Counted from the stretch's first letter, positions 54,131-62,650 are shown. The stretch is DNA of 64,000 nucleotides from Bradyrhizobium diazoefficiens USDA 110 (GCF_000011365.1 NC_004463.1:3148001-3212000), one strand, 5' to 3'. The notes: a model not told the origin generated them from the letters alone. Program-made: numbers and translations.

Positions 54131-55480
54131 TCAATGATTGACACTACGCAACACGTTGTCGACGGCGGTGCCGAGCTTGTCGACGATCAGGTCGATCTCG
54201 GCGACTGATGCGATATAGGGCGGTGCCAGCAGCACGTGGTCGCCGCGGACGCCGTCCACGGTGCCGCCGCCGGGATAGCAGCCGAGGCCGTTGGCGAAGG
54301 CCTCCGCCTTGATCTTCTGGTTGAGCTTGAGCGCCGGATCGAACGAGGTGCGGCTGGCGCGATCGGCGACGAGCTCGATCGCCCAGAACAGGCCGCGCCC
54401 CCTGATATCGCCGACATGGCGGTGATTGCCGAAGCGCTCGGTCAGTCGCTGCTCGAGCTGCTTGCCACGCTCCTTGACGCGATCGAGTAGGCCGTCCTCG
54501 CGGATCACGTCCTGCACCGCGAGCGCGGCCGCGCAGGCGAGGGGGTGCGCCAGATAGGTATGGCCATGCTGGAAGGCGCCCGAGCCTGACCGGATGGTGT
54601 CGATGATCCTGCCGCTCGCCAGCATCGCGCCGATCGGCTGGTAGCCGCCGCCGAGCCCCTTCGCGATCGCCTGGATGTCTGGGGCGACGCCTTCCTGCTC
54701 CCAGGCATGCGTGGTGCCGGTCCGGCCCATGCCGCACATGACTTCATCCAGGATGAGCAGCGCACCATGCCGGTCGCAGATTTCGCGCACGGCCCTGAAG
54801 TAACCGTCCGGCGCCGTCACCGCGCCGGCGGTGGCGCCGACGACGGGTTCGGCGAGGAACGCCGCAACGGAGTTGGGACCGAGCCGTTGAAATTCAGCTT
54901 CTAGCTCGGCTGCGAGCCGCGCTACGAACTGCGCATCCGACTCGCCGTCGTGTTTCTCATGATAAGCAAAGGCGGGAGTCACATGGCTGAAGGCGGCTGA
55001 CAGCAGCGGCGCATAGGGCGCCCGGCGCCAGGCATTGCCGCCGGCGGCGAGCGCGCCGAGCGTATTGCCGTGATAGCTCTGCCGCCGCGCGATGAAATGC
55101 TGTCGCTGCGGCTCACCGCGCTCGATGAAATATTGCCGCGCGAGCTTGATGCTGGCCTCGATCGCCTCCGAACCGCCGCTGACGAAATAGGCGTAGGCGA
55201 GACCGCCGGGCTCGTGTCCGACCAGCGTCTCGGCCAGTGCTTCTGCCGGCTCGGACGAAAAGAAGGCGGTGTGCGCATAGGCGAGCGTCGACGCCTGCTT
55301 CGCCATCGCCGCGATCACACGCGGATGCTGGTGGCCGAGACAGGAGACCGCGGCGCCGCCGGAGGCGTCGATGACGCGCCGTCCGTCCTCGGCGAAGAGA
55401 TAGATGCCTTCGCCGCCGATCGCCTTGGGCGGCGTTTCGCGTAGCGAGCGGTGCAGCACGCGGCTGGTGCGAGTGCTCAT
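54131..55480 (-). CDS. Class III PLP-dependent aminotransferase
   Basis: A 449-residue omega-type aminotransferase. The PLP lysine is Lys274 (AIAKGLGGGYQPIGAML), the cofactor Asp is in LLILDEVMCGMGRTG, and the N-terminal DASGGAAVSCLGHQHPRV fits the family. Such enzymes transaminate amino acids or omega-amino acids such as beta-alanine, GABA or taurine. It sits between the RpiR regulator (three bases upstream) and the AapJ-type gene (12 bases downstream), so it is expected to act on the imported amino compound. Confidence 0.93.
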   Translation of the reverse strand: MSTRTSRVLHRSLRETPPKAIGGEGIYLFAEDGRRVIDASGGAAVSCLGHQHPRVIAAMAKQASTLAYAHTAFFSSEPAEALAETLVGHEPGGLAYAYFVSGGSEAIEASIKLARQYFIERGEPQRQHFIARRQSYHGNTLGALAAGGNAWRRAPYAPLLSAAFSHVTPAFAYHEKHDGESDAQFVARLAAELEAEFQRLGPNSVAAFLAEPVVGATAGAVTAPDGYFRAVREICDRHGALLILDEVMCGMGRTGTTHAWEQEGVAPDIQAIAKGLGGGYQPIGAMLASGRIIDTIRSGSGAFQHGHTYLAHPLACAAALAVQDVIREDGLLDRVKERGKQLEQRLTERFGNHRHVGDIRGRGLFWAIELVADRASRTSFDPALKLNQKIKAEAFANGLGCYPGGGTVDGVRGDHVLLAPPYIASVAEIDLIVDKLGTAVDNVLRSVNH

Positions 55481-55483
55481 GGA

Positions 55484-56356
55484 TCAACCTTTCTCCGAGA
55501 CGTAGGTGGTAGCTGCGGCAAGCCGCGCCTCGGTATTCTCCAGACGCTTCTTCGCGGCGATGCCGCCGAGCGAGAACGTCACCGCGGCAAGCGACTGTGC
55601 AATCGCGATCGCGCCGGTGAGGCTTGGGAAAAAGCCCGGGGAAGAGGCTGCCTCGAACAGCAGCACATGGTCGGCGCCCTCGGCCATCGGTGCTGATACG
55701 CTATCGGCGATCGCAATCAGCGTCGCGCCGGCACGATAGGCGGCCTGCGCGACCCGGACGCTCGCGTGCGTATAGGGCAGGAAGCCGATGACGATGACGG
55801 CTTCGCCGGGGCGGAAGGCGCCAAGATCCAGATCGTCAGGACCGGACGCGCCGACGAGTTGCACCTGTTCGGGACGAAATAGCCGCAGTTCGTAGTTCAA
55901 TAGTTCCGCGACGCTGCGGCAGCTGCGATAGCCCGCGATCCAGATCCGCTTGGCGTCGTGCAGCGCGCCGGCCGCCTCTGCAATCGGCTGCGCCGGAATG
56001 CGCGGAAGGCCGGCGGCCTCGGCCACCAGCTTGTCGGTAACGAGCGCGACGTCGGCGTGCGGACCATGACGCCGGCTCTTGGCGCGGCCGGAGAAGGGCG
56101 AGGTCTGCGATGGCCGCCGTGCCTCGGTCAGCGCCGCGCGCAACGCGTCCCAGCCGGAATAGCCGATGGCTTTTGCAAGCCGCGTGAACGCGGCGGGATC
56201 GGCGCCGGCAACGGCCGCGAGATCGCGCATCGAGCGGGTGGTGGCGTCGTAATCATTGGCGGCGACGAAGCGCCCGACCTCCTGCAAGCGCATCGGGAGC
56301 GATGGCAATGCAATGCGCAGTTCGCTCAGCGGCGAGGATTTCGCAGGCTCGGCCAT
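55484..56356 (-). CDS. MurR/RpiR-family transcriptional regulator
   Basis: A 290-residue regulator with an N-terminal HTH_6 domain (MRLQEVGRFVAANDYDATTRSMRDLAAVAGADPAAFTRLAKAIGYSGWDALRAAL) and a C-terminal SIS domain (RIWIAGYRSCRSVAELLNYELRLF, then AVIVIGFLPYTHASVRVAQAAYRAGATLIAIAD). SIS domains in this family bind phosphosugars or related ligands; here amino-acid related control is suggested by the neighbours. It is divergent from the aapQ-type gene, with a clean inverted repeat in the 87-base gap, and leads the aminotransferase-aapJ-racemase genes. Confidence 0.93.
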   Translation of the reverse strand: MAEPAKSSPLSELRIALPSLPMRLQEVGRFVAANDYDATTRSMRDLAAVAGADPAAFTRLAKAIGYSGWDALRAALTEARRPSQTSPFSGRAKSRRHGPHADVALVTDKLVAEAAGLPRIPAQPIAEAAGALHDAKRIWIAGYRSCRSVAELLNYELRLFRPEQVQLVGASGPDDLDLGAFRPGEAVIVIGFLPYTHASVRVAQAAYRAGATLIAIADSVSAPMAEGADHVLLFEAASSPGFFPSLTGAIAIAQSLAAVTFSLGGIAAKKRLENTEARLAAATTYVSEKG

Positions 56357-56364
56357 GAAACATT

Positions 56365-56400
56365 TGTTGCATGAATTGGCTTTTGGTGCAACAGTTGACG
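56365..56400. promoter_or_regulatory. Candidate RpiR operator and aapQ promoter
   Basis: A perfect inverted repeat TGTTGCA (56365-56371) / TGCAACA (56387-56393) with centres 22 bases apart, followed by a possible -35 TTGACG (56395-56400) reading towards aapQ; no good -10 is seen. The position in the divergent gap suits dual control by the RpiR regulator. Confidence 0.55.
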
Positions 56401-56443
56401 TGCGCCGCCGGAAATCATTGCTTTTGAGAAGGATTTTTGCGCT

Positions 56444-57631
56444 GTGACATCAGATGGTCCGAGACCGCCGCCGCGCCGCCGCTTGTTCGGCGCCTTCGGA
56501 CAACGGGAGCTGAAAGGCCTGTTCTGGCAGGTCCTGGTGGTCGGGATCGCGGTCGGGGTGATCGCCTTCCTCTGGTCCAACACCGTCACCAATCTCTCCG
56601 CTCGCCGGATCACCACGGGCTTTGCCTTTCTCGGCCGCGAAGCGGGCATGCCGATCGCCGACAGCCTGCTCGCCTACAATCCGCGCGACACCTACCTCTG
56701 GGCCTTCGTCGTCGGGATCGTCAACACTCTGCGCGTTGCGGTGATCGGCATCGTGCTCGCGACCATCCTGGGCACGCTGATCGGGATCTCGCGGCTGTCG
56801 GCCAACTGGCTGCTGTCGCGGCTCGCCGCCGTCTATGTCGAGACGCTCCGCGACATCCCGCTGCTGCTTCAGCTCCTGTTCTGGTACGTGCTGATGCAGG
56901 GGCTGCCGGCCGCGCGCGCGGCGTTCCGGCCGCTCGAGGGAGTGTTCCTCTCCAATCGCGGCCTGATCCTGCCGGCGATCCCGATCGGGGCGCCGCAACT
57001 CTGGGTGCTCGGCACGGCCGCGCTGGGCTGTGCCGTGTTCTATGTTTTCAGACGATGGCAGATCGCGCAGCAGATGCGGGACGGCAAGCCGCGGTCGGCA
57101 TGGCCGTTTGCGCTCGGCCTGATCGTCATGCTGCCGGCGGCAGTGTCGGTGCTGCTAGGTGTGCCCTGGGCGATCGAATGGCCCGAGCTGCGCGGCTTCA
57201 ACTTCGTCGGCGGGTTGACGCTGGCGCCGGAATATTTTGCGCTCCTGATCGCGCTCGTCGCCTACACCTCGGCCTTCATCGCCGAGATCGTGCGCAGCGG
57301 CATCCAGTCGGTGCCGCGCGGGCAGTGGGATGCCGCCAACGCGCTCGGCCTGCGCCGCAGCTTCATGCTGCGGCAGATCATCCTGCCGCAGGCGCTCCGC
57401 GTCATCGTGCCGCCGATGACGAGCCAATACCTCAACCTGACCAAGAACTCCTCGCTCGCGGTCGCGATCGGCTACCAGGACGTGGTCTCGGTCGCCAACA
57501 CCACGCTGAACCAGACCGGGCAGGCGATCGAGGCGATCGCGCTGATCATGGCGGTGTTCTTGACCATCAGCCTCGGCATCAGCTTCTTCATGAACTGGTA
57601 CAACGCGCGTATCGCGCTGGTGGAGCGCTGA
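56444..57631 (+). CDS. aapQ: General L-amino-acid ABC transporter permease, AapQ type
   Basis: A 395-residue permease of the polar amino-acid family. It has an N-terminal helix (GLFWQVLVVGIAVGVIAFLW), the core with YVETLRDIPLLLQLLFWYV, and the docking loop (VPRGQWDAANALGLRRSFMLRQIILPQALR). A large insertion between the first helices (LEGVFLSNRGLILPAIPIG) is typical of AapQ/BztB. GTG 56444 is the likely start. It is the first gene of a two-gene unit with aapM. Confidence 0.93.
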   Translation: MTSDGPRPPPRRRLFGAFGQRELKGLFWQVLVVGIAVGVIAFLWSNTVTNLSARRITTGFAFLGREAGMPIADSLLAYNPRDTYLWAFVVGIVNTLRVAVIGIVLATILGTLIGISRLSANWLLSRLAAVYVETLRDIPLLLQLLFWYVLMQGLPAARAAFRPLEGVFLSNRGLILPAIPIGAPQLWVLGTAALGCAVFYVFRRWQIAQQMRDGKPRSAWPFALGLIVMLPAAVSVLLGVPWAIEWPELRGFNFVGGLTLAPEYFALLIALVAYTSAFIAEIVRSGIQSVPRGQWDAANALGLRRSFMLRQIILPQALRVIVPPMTSQYLNLTKNSSLAVAIGYQDVVSVANTTLNQTGQAIEAIALIMAVFLTISLGISFFMNWYNARIALVER

Positions 57632-57633
57632 GC

Positions 57634-58740
57634 ATGACGGCGATCACCGATAGTCCGGATGCACCGCGCGCCGCGCGCCGCCCGCAGATGGGAAATCCGG
57701 TGCTGCGCTGGCTGCGCACCAATTTGTTCTCGTCGATCCCCAACGGCATTCTGTCGGTCGTGCTGCTGGCGATCCTCGCCAAGGGCATCTTCAGCTTCGT
57801 GCAGTGGGGCATCGCGAATGCAGTGTGGCTGACGCCCGCGAACGATTCCAGCGCGTGCCGTGCCGTCCGCGGCTTCGGCGCCTGCTGGGCGATCATCCCC
57901 GAGAAATATCGGTTCATCCTGTTCGGCACCTATCCGTTCGACGAGCAATGGCGGCCGGCGCTGTCGGTGGTGCTGTTCATCGCGCTGTTCTATCTCTCCA
58001 GCCGCCGTGCTTTCTGGCGGCGCGAGCTGGTCTATCTCTGGATCGGTGTGCTGGCGCTGATCAGCGTGCTGATGTGGGGAGGCGTGTTCGGCCTGTCCTT
58101 CGTGTCGCAGGACCGCTGGGGCGGACTGCCGGTGACGCTGATCCTGGCGACCTTCGGTCTCGCCTTCGGCTTCCCGCTCGGTATCCTCGTCGCGCTCGGC
58201 CGGCGCTCAAAGCTGCCGGCGATCCGCTCGCTCAGCGTGCTCTATGTCGAGCTGATCCGCGGCGTGCCGTTGGTCAGCCTGCTGTTCATGGCGAGCGTGA
58301 TGTTTCCGCTGTTCATGCCCAGCGGCTTCAACATCGACAAGCTGCTGCGTGCGCAGATCGCGATCATCCTGTTTGCGGGCGCTTACCTTGCCGAAGTCAT
58401 TCGCGGCGGCCTTCAGGCCGTGCCGCGCGGACAATACGAGGCCGCCGAGGCGCTGGGGCTGTCCTATTGGCGCAAGCACCGGCTGATCGTCCTGCCGCAG
58501 GCGATCCGCCACGTCATCCCGCCGCTGGTCAACACCTTCATTGCCTTCTTCAAGGACACCAGCCTCGTCCTCATCATCGGCATCTTCGACCTGCTGACGA
58601 CGGCCAAGACGGCGATCATCGATCCGGCCTGGCAGCAATTCTCGGTCGAAGTCTACATCTTCGTCGCCGCGATCTATTTTGTGTTCTGCTTTGCGATGTC
58701 GCGCTATAGCCGCGGCCTGGAGGCGGCAAGCGGACGGTGA
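57634..58740 (+). CDS. aapM: General L-amino-acid ABC transporter permease, AapM type
   Basis: A 368-residue permease paired with AapQ. N-terminal region PVLRWLRTNLFSSIPNGILSVVL, a cysteine-containing periplasmic stretch (SSACRAVRGFGACWAIIPEKYRF), and the core with YVELIRGVPLVSLLFMASVMFPLF and docking loop VPRGQYEAAEALGLSYWRKHRLIVLPQAIR. ATG 57634 is two bases after the aapQ stop. In the classical aapJQMP order an ATPase gene aapP should follow; here a repeat cluster and a convergent amidase gene follow, so the ATPase must be encoded elsewhere. Confidence 0.93.
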   Translation: MTAITDSPDAPRAARRPQMGNPVLRWLRTNLFSSIPNGILSVVLLAILAKGIFSFVQWGIANAVWLTPANDSSACRAVRGFGACWAIIPEKYRFILFGTYPFDEQWRPALSVVLFIALFYLSSRRAFWRRELVYLWIGVLALISVLMWGGVFGLSFVSQDRWGGLPVTLILATFGLAFGFPLGILVALGRRSKLPAIRSLSVLYVELIRGVPLVSLLFMASVMFPLFMPSGFNIDKLLRAQIAIILFAGAYLAEVIRGGLQAVPRGQYEAAEALGLSYWRKHRLIVLPQAIRHVIPPLVNTFIAFFKDTSLVLIIGIFDLLTTAKTAIIDPAWQQFSVEVYIFVAAIYFVFCFAMSRYSRGLEAASGR

Positions 58741-58749
58741 GGTGATCTT

Positions 58750-58899
58750 CCTTCTCCCCTTGTGGGAGAAGGTGGCGCGAAGCGCCGGATGAGGGGTTCT
58801 ATCCTCGAGTTCGGACGGTGAGGGAGTCGCTCGCGGAGAGATACCCTCCCGTCTCGCCGCTTCGCGGCGAGCCACCCTCTCCCACGAGGGGAGAGGGGA
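58750..58899. repeat. REP-like palindrome cluster downstream of aapM
   Basis: Several hairpins in about 150 bases: CCTTCTCCC / GGGAGAAGG (58750-58772), GGCGC / GCGCC (58774-58786), and near the end a CCCTCTCCC / GGGGAGAGGG type (58875-58897). The element shares its core with those at 7467, 35604 and 53066. It lies between the convergent aapM and amidase genes and may end both transcripts. Confidence 0.7.
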
Positions 58900-58926
58900 A
58901 CTACCGAGTACGTGTTGTAGATCGTG

Positions 58927-60345
58927 CTACTTCTTCACCTTCGGATCAATCGGCGTCGTGCCGCGCAGGCCCAGAATATCCTCCAGAACCTTCGCTCCCG
59001 CGAGCACTTGTGCATCAGCGCGGGGGGCTCCCACCACCTGGACGCCGACCGGCAGGCCTGACGCCGTGAAGCCGCAGGGCAGCGACAGCGACGGGCAGCA
59101 CGCTAGCGTGATGGCGTAGACGATGCCGAGCCACTCGACGTAGTTGTCGAACCTCTTGCCCGCGCATTCGGCGACATAGCGGTCTTCGATCGGAAAGGGC
59201 GGCACGATCGTCGTCGGCACCAGCAGGAGATCGTAGGTCTTGAAGAACTCCACCGCGCGTGCAGTCATGCCGACGCGCTGCGCCTCGGCGCGCGCGAGCT
59301 GCTCGACGGTGAGCTTGAGGCCTTCCTCGATGTTCCAGATCACCTCGGGCTTGAGCAGGTCCCGCTTGGTGCGCAGCAGATTGGCCTTGGTGATGGCGAA
59401 ATCGAACGCGCGCAGCACGTGGAAGCATTCATGCGCCTCGCGCCAGTCGGGATGGGCCTCCTCGACGATGGCGCCGGCCTCGGCAAAGCGCTCAGCGGCC
59501 TTGCGTGTGATGGCCTTCACCTCAGGATCGACGGGCGTGATGCCGAGATCGGGTGAATAGGCAATGCGCTTCGGCTTCTTGCCCGCCTGTGTCGCCGACA
59601 GGAACGACGTCGCAGGCGCAGGCAGCGACAGCGGATCGTCCGCATAGTCGCCGCTCATGGCATCCAGCAGCAGGGCGAGATCCTCGACGTTGCGTGCCAT
59701 CGGGCCCACCACGCCGAGATTGCGATCGATCGCCGATTTGGGGGTATGGGCGACGCGGCCAATGCTCGGCCGCATTCCGACGACGCCGCAGAACGCCGCC
59801 GGGCTGCGCAGGCTGCCACCCATGTCGGAGCCCTGGGCGAGCCAGGCCATGCCGGTCGCAAGCGCCACCGCCGCGCCGCCTGAGGAGCCGGCGGCGGACT
59901 TGGACGTATCCCAGGGATTGAGAGTTGCGCCGAACACCTCGTTGAAGGTGTTGGCGCCGGCGCCGAATTCCGGCGTGTTGGACTTCGCGTAGACGACTGC
60001 GCCGTTGGTTTCGAGGTTCTCGACCATGAGGTCGGACTTCGCGGGGATGTTGTCCTTGAAGATCGGCGAACCCTGCGTGTTCAGCACGCCGGCGACGTCG
60101 GTCAGGTCCTTGATCGGCACCGGCAGGCCAGCGAGCAGCCCGCGCGCACCGGCCGGCTTCTGCATCAGCGCCTTCGCATTGGCCCGCGCGCGGTCGAAGC
60201 ACAGCGTCGGCAGCGCGTTGACCTTGCCGTCGACCTCAGCGACGCGCTTCTCCAGCGCATCCAGCAGTTCGAGCGGCGAGACGTCGCCGGAACGCAACTT
60301 GTCGACGACGGTGCGGGCGGTTTCGCGGATCAGGTCTTGAGACAA
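58927..60345 (-). CDS. Amidase of the amidase-signature family
   Basis: A 472-residue amidase with the Ser-cisSer-Lys triad: Lys79 (PVPIKDLTDVAG), Ser154 (AAGSSGGAAV) and Ser178 (GSDMGGSLRSPAAFCG). The family hydrolyses a broad range of amides; it includes the GatA subunit, but the lack of gatB/gatC neighbours and the sequence around AVVYAKSNTPEFGAGANTFNEVFG point to a catabolic amidase. No signal peptide. It is a single gene, with a 78-base cloverleaf repeat immediately upstream of its start. Confidence 0.93.
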   Translation of the reverse strand: MSQDLIRETARTVVDKLRSGDVSPLELLDALEKRVAEVDGKVNALPTLCFDRARANAKALMQKPAGARGLLAGLPVPIKDLTDVAGVLNTQGSPIFKDNIPAKSDLMVENLETNGAVVYAKSNTPEFGAGANTFNEVFGATLNPWDTSKSAAGSSGGAAVALATGMAWLAQGSDMGGSLRSPAAFCGVVGMRPSIGRVAHTPKSAIDRNLGVVGPMARNVEDLALLLDAMSGDYADDPLSLPAPATSFLSATQAGKKPKRIAYSPDLGITPVDPEVKAITRKAAERFAEAGAIVEEAHPDWREAHECFHVLRAFDFAITKANLLRTKRDLLKPEVIWNIEEGLKLTVEQLARAEAQRVGMTARAVEFFKTYDLLLVPTTIVPPFPIEDRYVAECAGKRFDNYVEWLGIVYAITLACCPSLSLPCGFTASGLPVGVQVVGAPRADAQVLAGAKVLEDILGLRGTTPIDPKVKK

Positions 60346-60369
60346 CTATTTTACTCCTATCTCTTGATT

Positions 60370-60447
60370 GTCATTCCGGGGCGCCCGAAGGGCGAACCCG
60401 GAATCTCGAGGTTCCGGGTTCGATGCTTTGCATCGCCCCGGAACGAC
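60370..60447. repeat. 78-base dispersed repeat with cloverleaf potential (copy 2)
   Basis: Same length and layout as 25336-25413: outer arms GTCATTCCGGGGC / GCCCCGGAACGAC (one mismatch), then GCCC-gaa-GGGC, a 28-base near-palindrome with one change, and GATGC-ttt-GCATC. Differences from copy 1 fall mainly in loops or leave stems paired. It lies between the amidase start and the SDR gene. Confidence 0.85.
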
Positions 60448-60471
60448 GGTGGCTAAATAACCTTGGAGAAA

Positions 60472-61248
60472 CTAACCCCACCCGGCACTGATGCCGCCAT
60501 CCACCGTATAGATGACCCCGGACGTATAGCCGGCGCGATCCGACGCCAGGAACGCCATGAGGTCGCCGATCTCGCGCGCATGCGCGGGGCGGCCGAGCGG
60601 CAGGCTCTTCTGGAATTCCTTGTAGCGGCTCTCGTCGCCGAACTGGTGCATGGCCCGCGTCTTGAGCAGCGTGACGTGGCGGTCGGTGCCGACAGGGCCG
60701 GGATTGATGCCGACCACGCGGATGTTGTCGGCGAGGCTCTTGCCGCCGAGCGCGCGGGTGAACGCCATCAGCGCGGCATTCCCGGCGCTGCCGCAGATGT
60801 AGTTCGCGTCGAACTTTTCGCCGGCCGCACCGATGTCGTTGACGATGACCCCGCCGCCCTTCGCCTTCATCTGCGCGTAGATCTGCCGCGTGAGGTTAAT
60901 GTAGCCGAACACCTTCAATTCCCAGGCGTGGCGCCAGGTCGCCTCGTCGATCTTGTCGATCGAGCCGCCGGGGATGTCGCCGGCATTGTTCACGAGGATG
61001 TCGATGTCGGCGGCTTCTGTGGCCAGCCGTGCGATGCCTTCGGTCTTGCGCAGGTCGACGATGCTCGTCGCGGCGTCGATCTGGTGAGCAGACCGCAAGC
61101 GGTCCGCCAGCGCCTTGAGCTGATCGCCGCTGCGCGCGGCGAGCAGGAGATGCGCGCCTTCCTCGGCGAACGCCTCGGCGGCGGCGGCGCCGATGCCCTT
61201 GGACGCGCCCGTGATCAGGACACGCTTGCCACGCAGATGCAGATCCAT
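60472..61248 (-). CDS. Short-chain dehydrogenase/reductase-fold protein with degenerate catalytic residues
   Basis: A 258-residue SDR. The cofactor glycine motif (TGASKGIG) and NNAG are intact, so NAD(P) binding is likely. The catalytic tetrad is not: the usual Tyr-x-x-x-Lys reads NYICGSAG (Lys replaced by Ser), the Ser position before it reads NDIGAAG (Gly), and the Asn helix reads ELKVFGYINL (Lys). Only the Tyr remains. It may use a different mechanism, be a binding protein, or belong to an atypical SDR subfamily. I start at ATG 61248 (MDLHLRG). It is divergent from the tartrate-type dehydrogenase. Confidence 0.88.
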   Translation of the reverse strand: MDLHLRGKRVLITGASKGIGAAAAEAFAEEGAHLLLAARSGDQLKALADRLRSAHQIDAATSIVDLRKTEGIARLATEAADIDILVNNAGDIPGGSIDKIDEATWRHAWELKVFGYINLTRQIYAQMKAKGGGVIVNDIGAAGEKFDANYICGSAGNAALMAFTRALGGKSLADNIRVVGINPGPVGTDRHVTLLKTRAMHQFGDESRYKEFQKSLPLGRPAHAREIGDLMAFLASDRAGYTSGVIYTVDGGISAGWG

Positions 61249-61315
61249 GGGGGTTACTCGCAAGATAGGAATACGATGAAATCAGTAGGCGGTCGGCCGT
61301 GCCACGGTCAACATT

Positions 61316-61335
61316 GCAGTGCAGCGTTGCACTGC
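61316..61335. promoter_or_regulatory. Palindromic operator candidate between SDR and tartrate-type dehydrogenase genes
   Basis: A perfect inverted repeat with 8-base arms, GCAGTGCA and TGCACTGC, around GCGT. It lies about 70-90 bases from both divergent start codons, as expected for a shared operator. A partial half site (TTGCAG) recurs at 61351. No regulator gene is adjacent in the window. Confidence 0.55.
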
Positions 61336-61403
61336 CCGCGACTTTGGTTCATTGCAGGGCGATCAAAAGACGGCGGCTGCCGGACCAACCAAGGACGTTC
61401 TCG

Positions 61404-62477
61404 ATGAGCAAAAAACAATACCGGATCGCGGTCATCCCCGGCGACGGCATCGGCAAGGAAGTGATGCCGGAGGGCCTGCGTGTTTTGGAGGCGGCCGCCA
61501 AGAAACACGGCGTGTCCCTGCATTTCGACCATTTCGACTTCTCGTCATGGGACTATTACGAGAAGCACGGCCAGATGATGCCGGACGACTGGAAGGAGAA
61601 GATCGGCAAGCACGACGCGATCTATTTCGGCGCGGTCGGCTGGCCGGCCAAGATTCCGGATCACGTTTCGCTGTGGGGCTCGCTGATCAAATTCCGCCGC
61701 GAGTTCGACCAATACGTGAACCTGCGGCCGGTACGGCTGATGCCCGGCGTGCCGTCGCCGCTCGCCAACCGCAAGCCCGGCGACATCGATTTCTGGGTGG
61801 TCCGCGAGAACACCGAGGGTGAATATTCCTCCGTCGGCGGCCGCATGTTCCCGGACACCGACCGTGAATTCGTCACCCAGCAGACGGTGATGACACGCAC
61901 CGGCGTCGACCGCATCCTGAAGTTCGCCTTCGAGCTCGCGCAATCGCGGCCGAAGAAGCACCTGACCTCGGCGACCAAGTCGAACGGCATCTCCATCACC
62001 ATGCCCTATTGGGACGAGCGCGTGGAGGCGATGGCCAAGAAATTCCCGGGCGTGAAGTGGGACAAGTACCACATCGACATCCTCACCGCGAACTTCGTGC
62101 TGCATCCTGACTGGTTCGACGTCGTGGTCGGCTCGAATCTGTTCGGTGACATCTTGTCCGATCTCGGCCCGGCCTGCACCGGTACCATCGGCATCGCGCC
62201 ATCAGGCAACATCAATCCCGAGGGCGATTTCCCCTCGGTGTTCGAGCCGGTGCACGGCTCGGCGCCCGACATCGCGGGCCAGGGCATCGCCAACCCGATC
62301 GGCGCAATCTGGTCCGGTGCGATGATGTTCGAGCATCTCGGCGAGAAGGAAGCCGGCCGATCGATCGTGGAAGCGATCGAGCGCACGCTCGCCGAGCGCA
62401 CGCTGCGCACCAGGGATCTCGGCGGCAACGCCGACACGACCGCCTGCGGCAAGGCGGTCGCGGATATGGTGGATTAA
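61404..62477 (+). CDS. Tartrate/D-malate dehydrogenase (isopropylmalate dehydrogenase family)
   Basis: A 357-residue beta-decarboxylating dehydrogenase. N-terminal RIAVIPGDGIGKEV, the substrate-binding arginines in FRREFDQYVNLRPVRL, the acid in VRENTEGEYSSVGGR, metal-binding aspartates in NLFGDILSDLGP, and NAD loop FEPVHGSAPDIAGQGIANPIG. The FWVVRENTEGEYSSVGGRM region and VSLWGSLIKFRR favour tartrate/D-malate dehydrogenase (TtuC/DmlA) over LeuB. It oxidises a 2-hydroxy dicarboxylate with NAD and divalent metal. I start at ATG 61404 (MSKKQYRIAV). The nearby Ldh2-type and D-2-hydroxyacid dehydrogenases suggest a hydroxy-acid theme. Confidence 0.92.
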   Translation: MSKKQYRIAVIPGDGIGKEVMPEGLRVLEAAAKKHGVSLHFDHFDFSSWDYYEKHGQMMPDDWKEKIGKHDAIYFGAVGWPAKIPDHVSLWGSLIKFRREFDQYVNLRPVRLMPGVPSPLANRKPGDIDFWVVRENTEGEYSSVGGRMFPDTDREFVTQQTVMTRTGVDRILKFAFELAQSRPKKHLTSATKSNGISITMPYWDERVEAMAKKFPGVKWDKYHIDILTANFVLHPDWFDVVVGSNLFGDILSDLGPACTGTIGIAPSGNINPEGDFPSVFEPVHGSAPDIAGQGIANPIGAIWSGAMMFEHLGEKEAGRSIVEAIERTLAERTLRTRDLGGNADTTACGKAVADMVD

Positions 62478-62497
62478 GCAGAGCTGCTAACCGAGGC

Positions 62498-62635
62498 GTC
62501 GTCCCGGCGAAAGCCGGGACCCATTACCCCAGGGAGTAGTTGCGGCGCGACGTTGGTGACTACGAGTCTTCGCCAAACCACCTTCTGTGGTTATAGGCCC
62601 CGAATCTGCGCTTCGCTGCGCTGATCCGGGACGAC
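62498..62635. repeat. 138-base dispersed-type repeat with terminal inverted ends
   Basis: Ends GTCGTCCCGG and CCGGGACGAC are inverted copies; inside are a hairpin GTCCCGGC-gaaa-GCCGGGAC at the left end and GCGCTTCGCTGCGC near the right. The composition and ends resemble dispersed intergenic repeats seen in Bradyrhizobium genomes (from memory). It separates convergent genes. Confidence 0.65.
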
Positions 62636-62650
62636 AGCAGTTGCGGTTTC

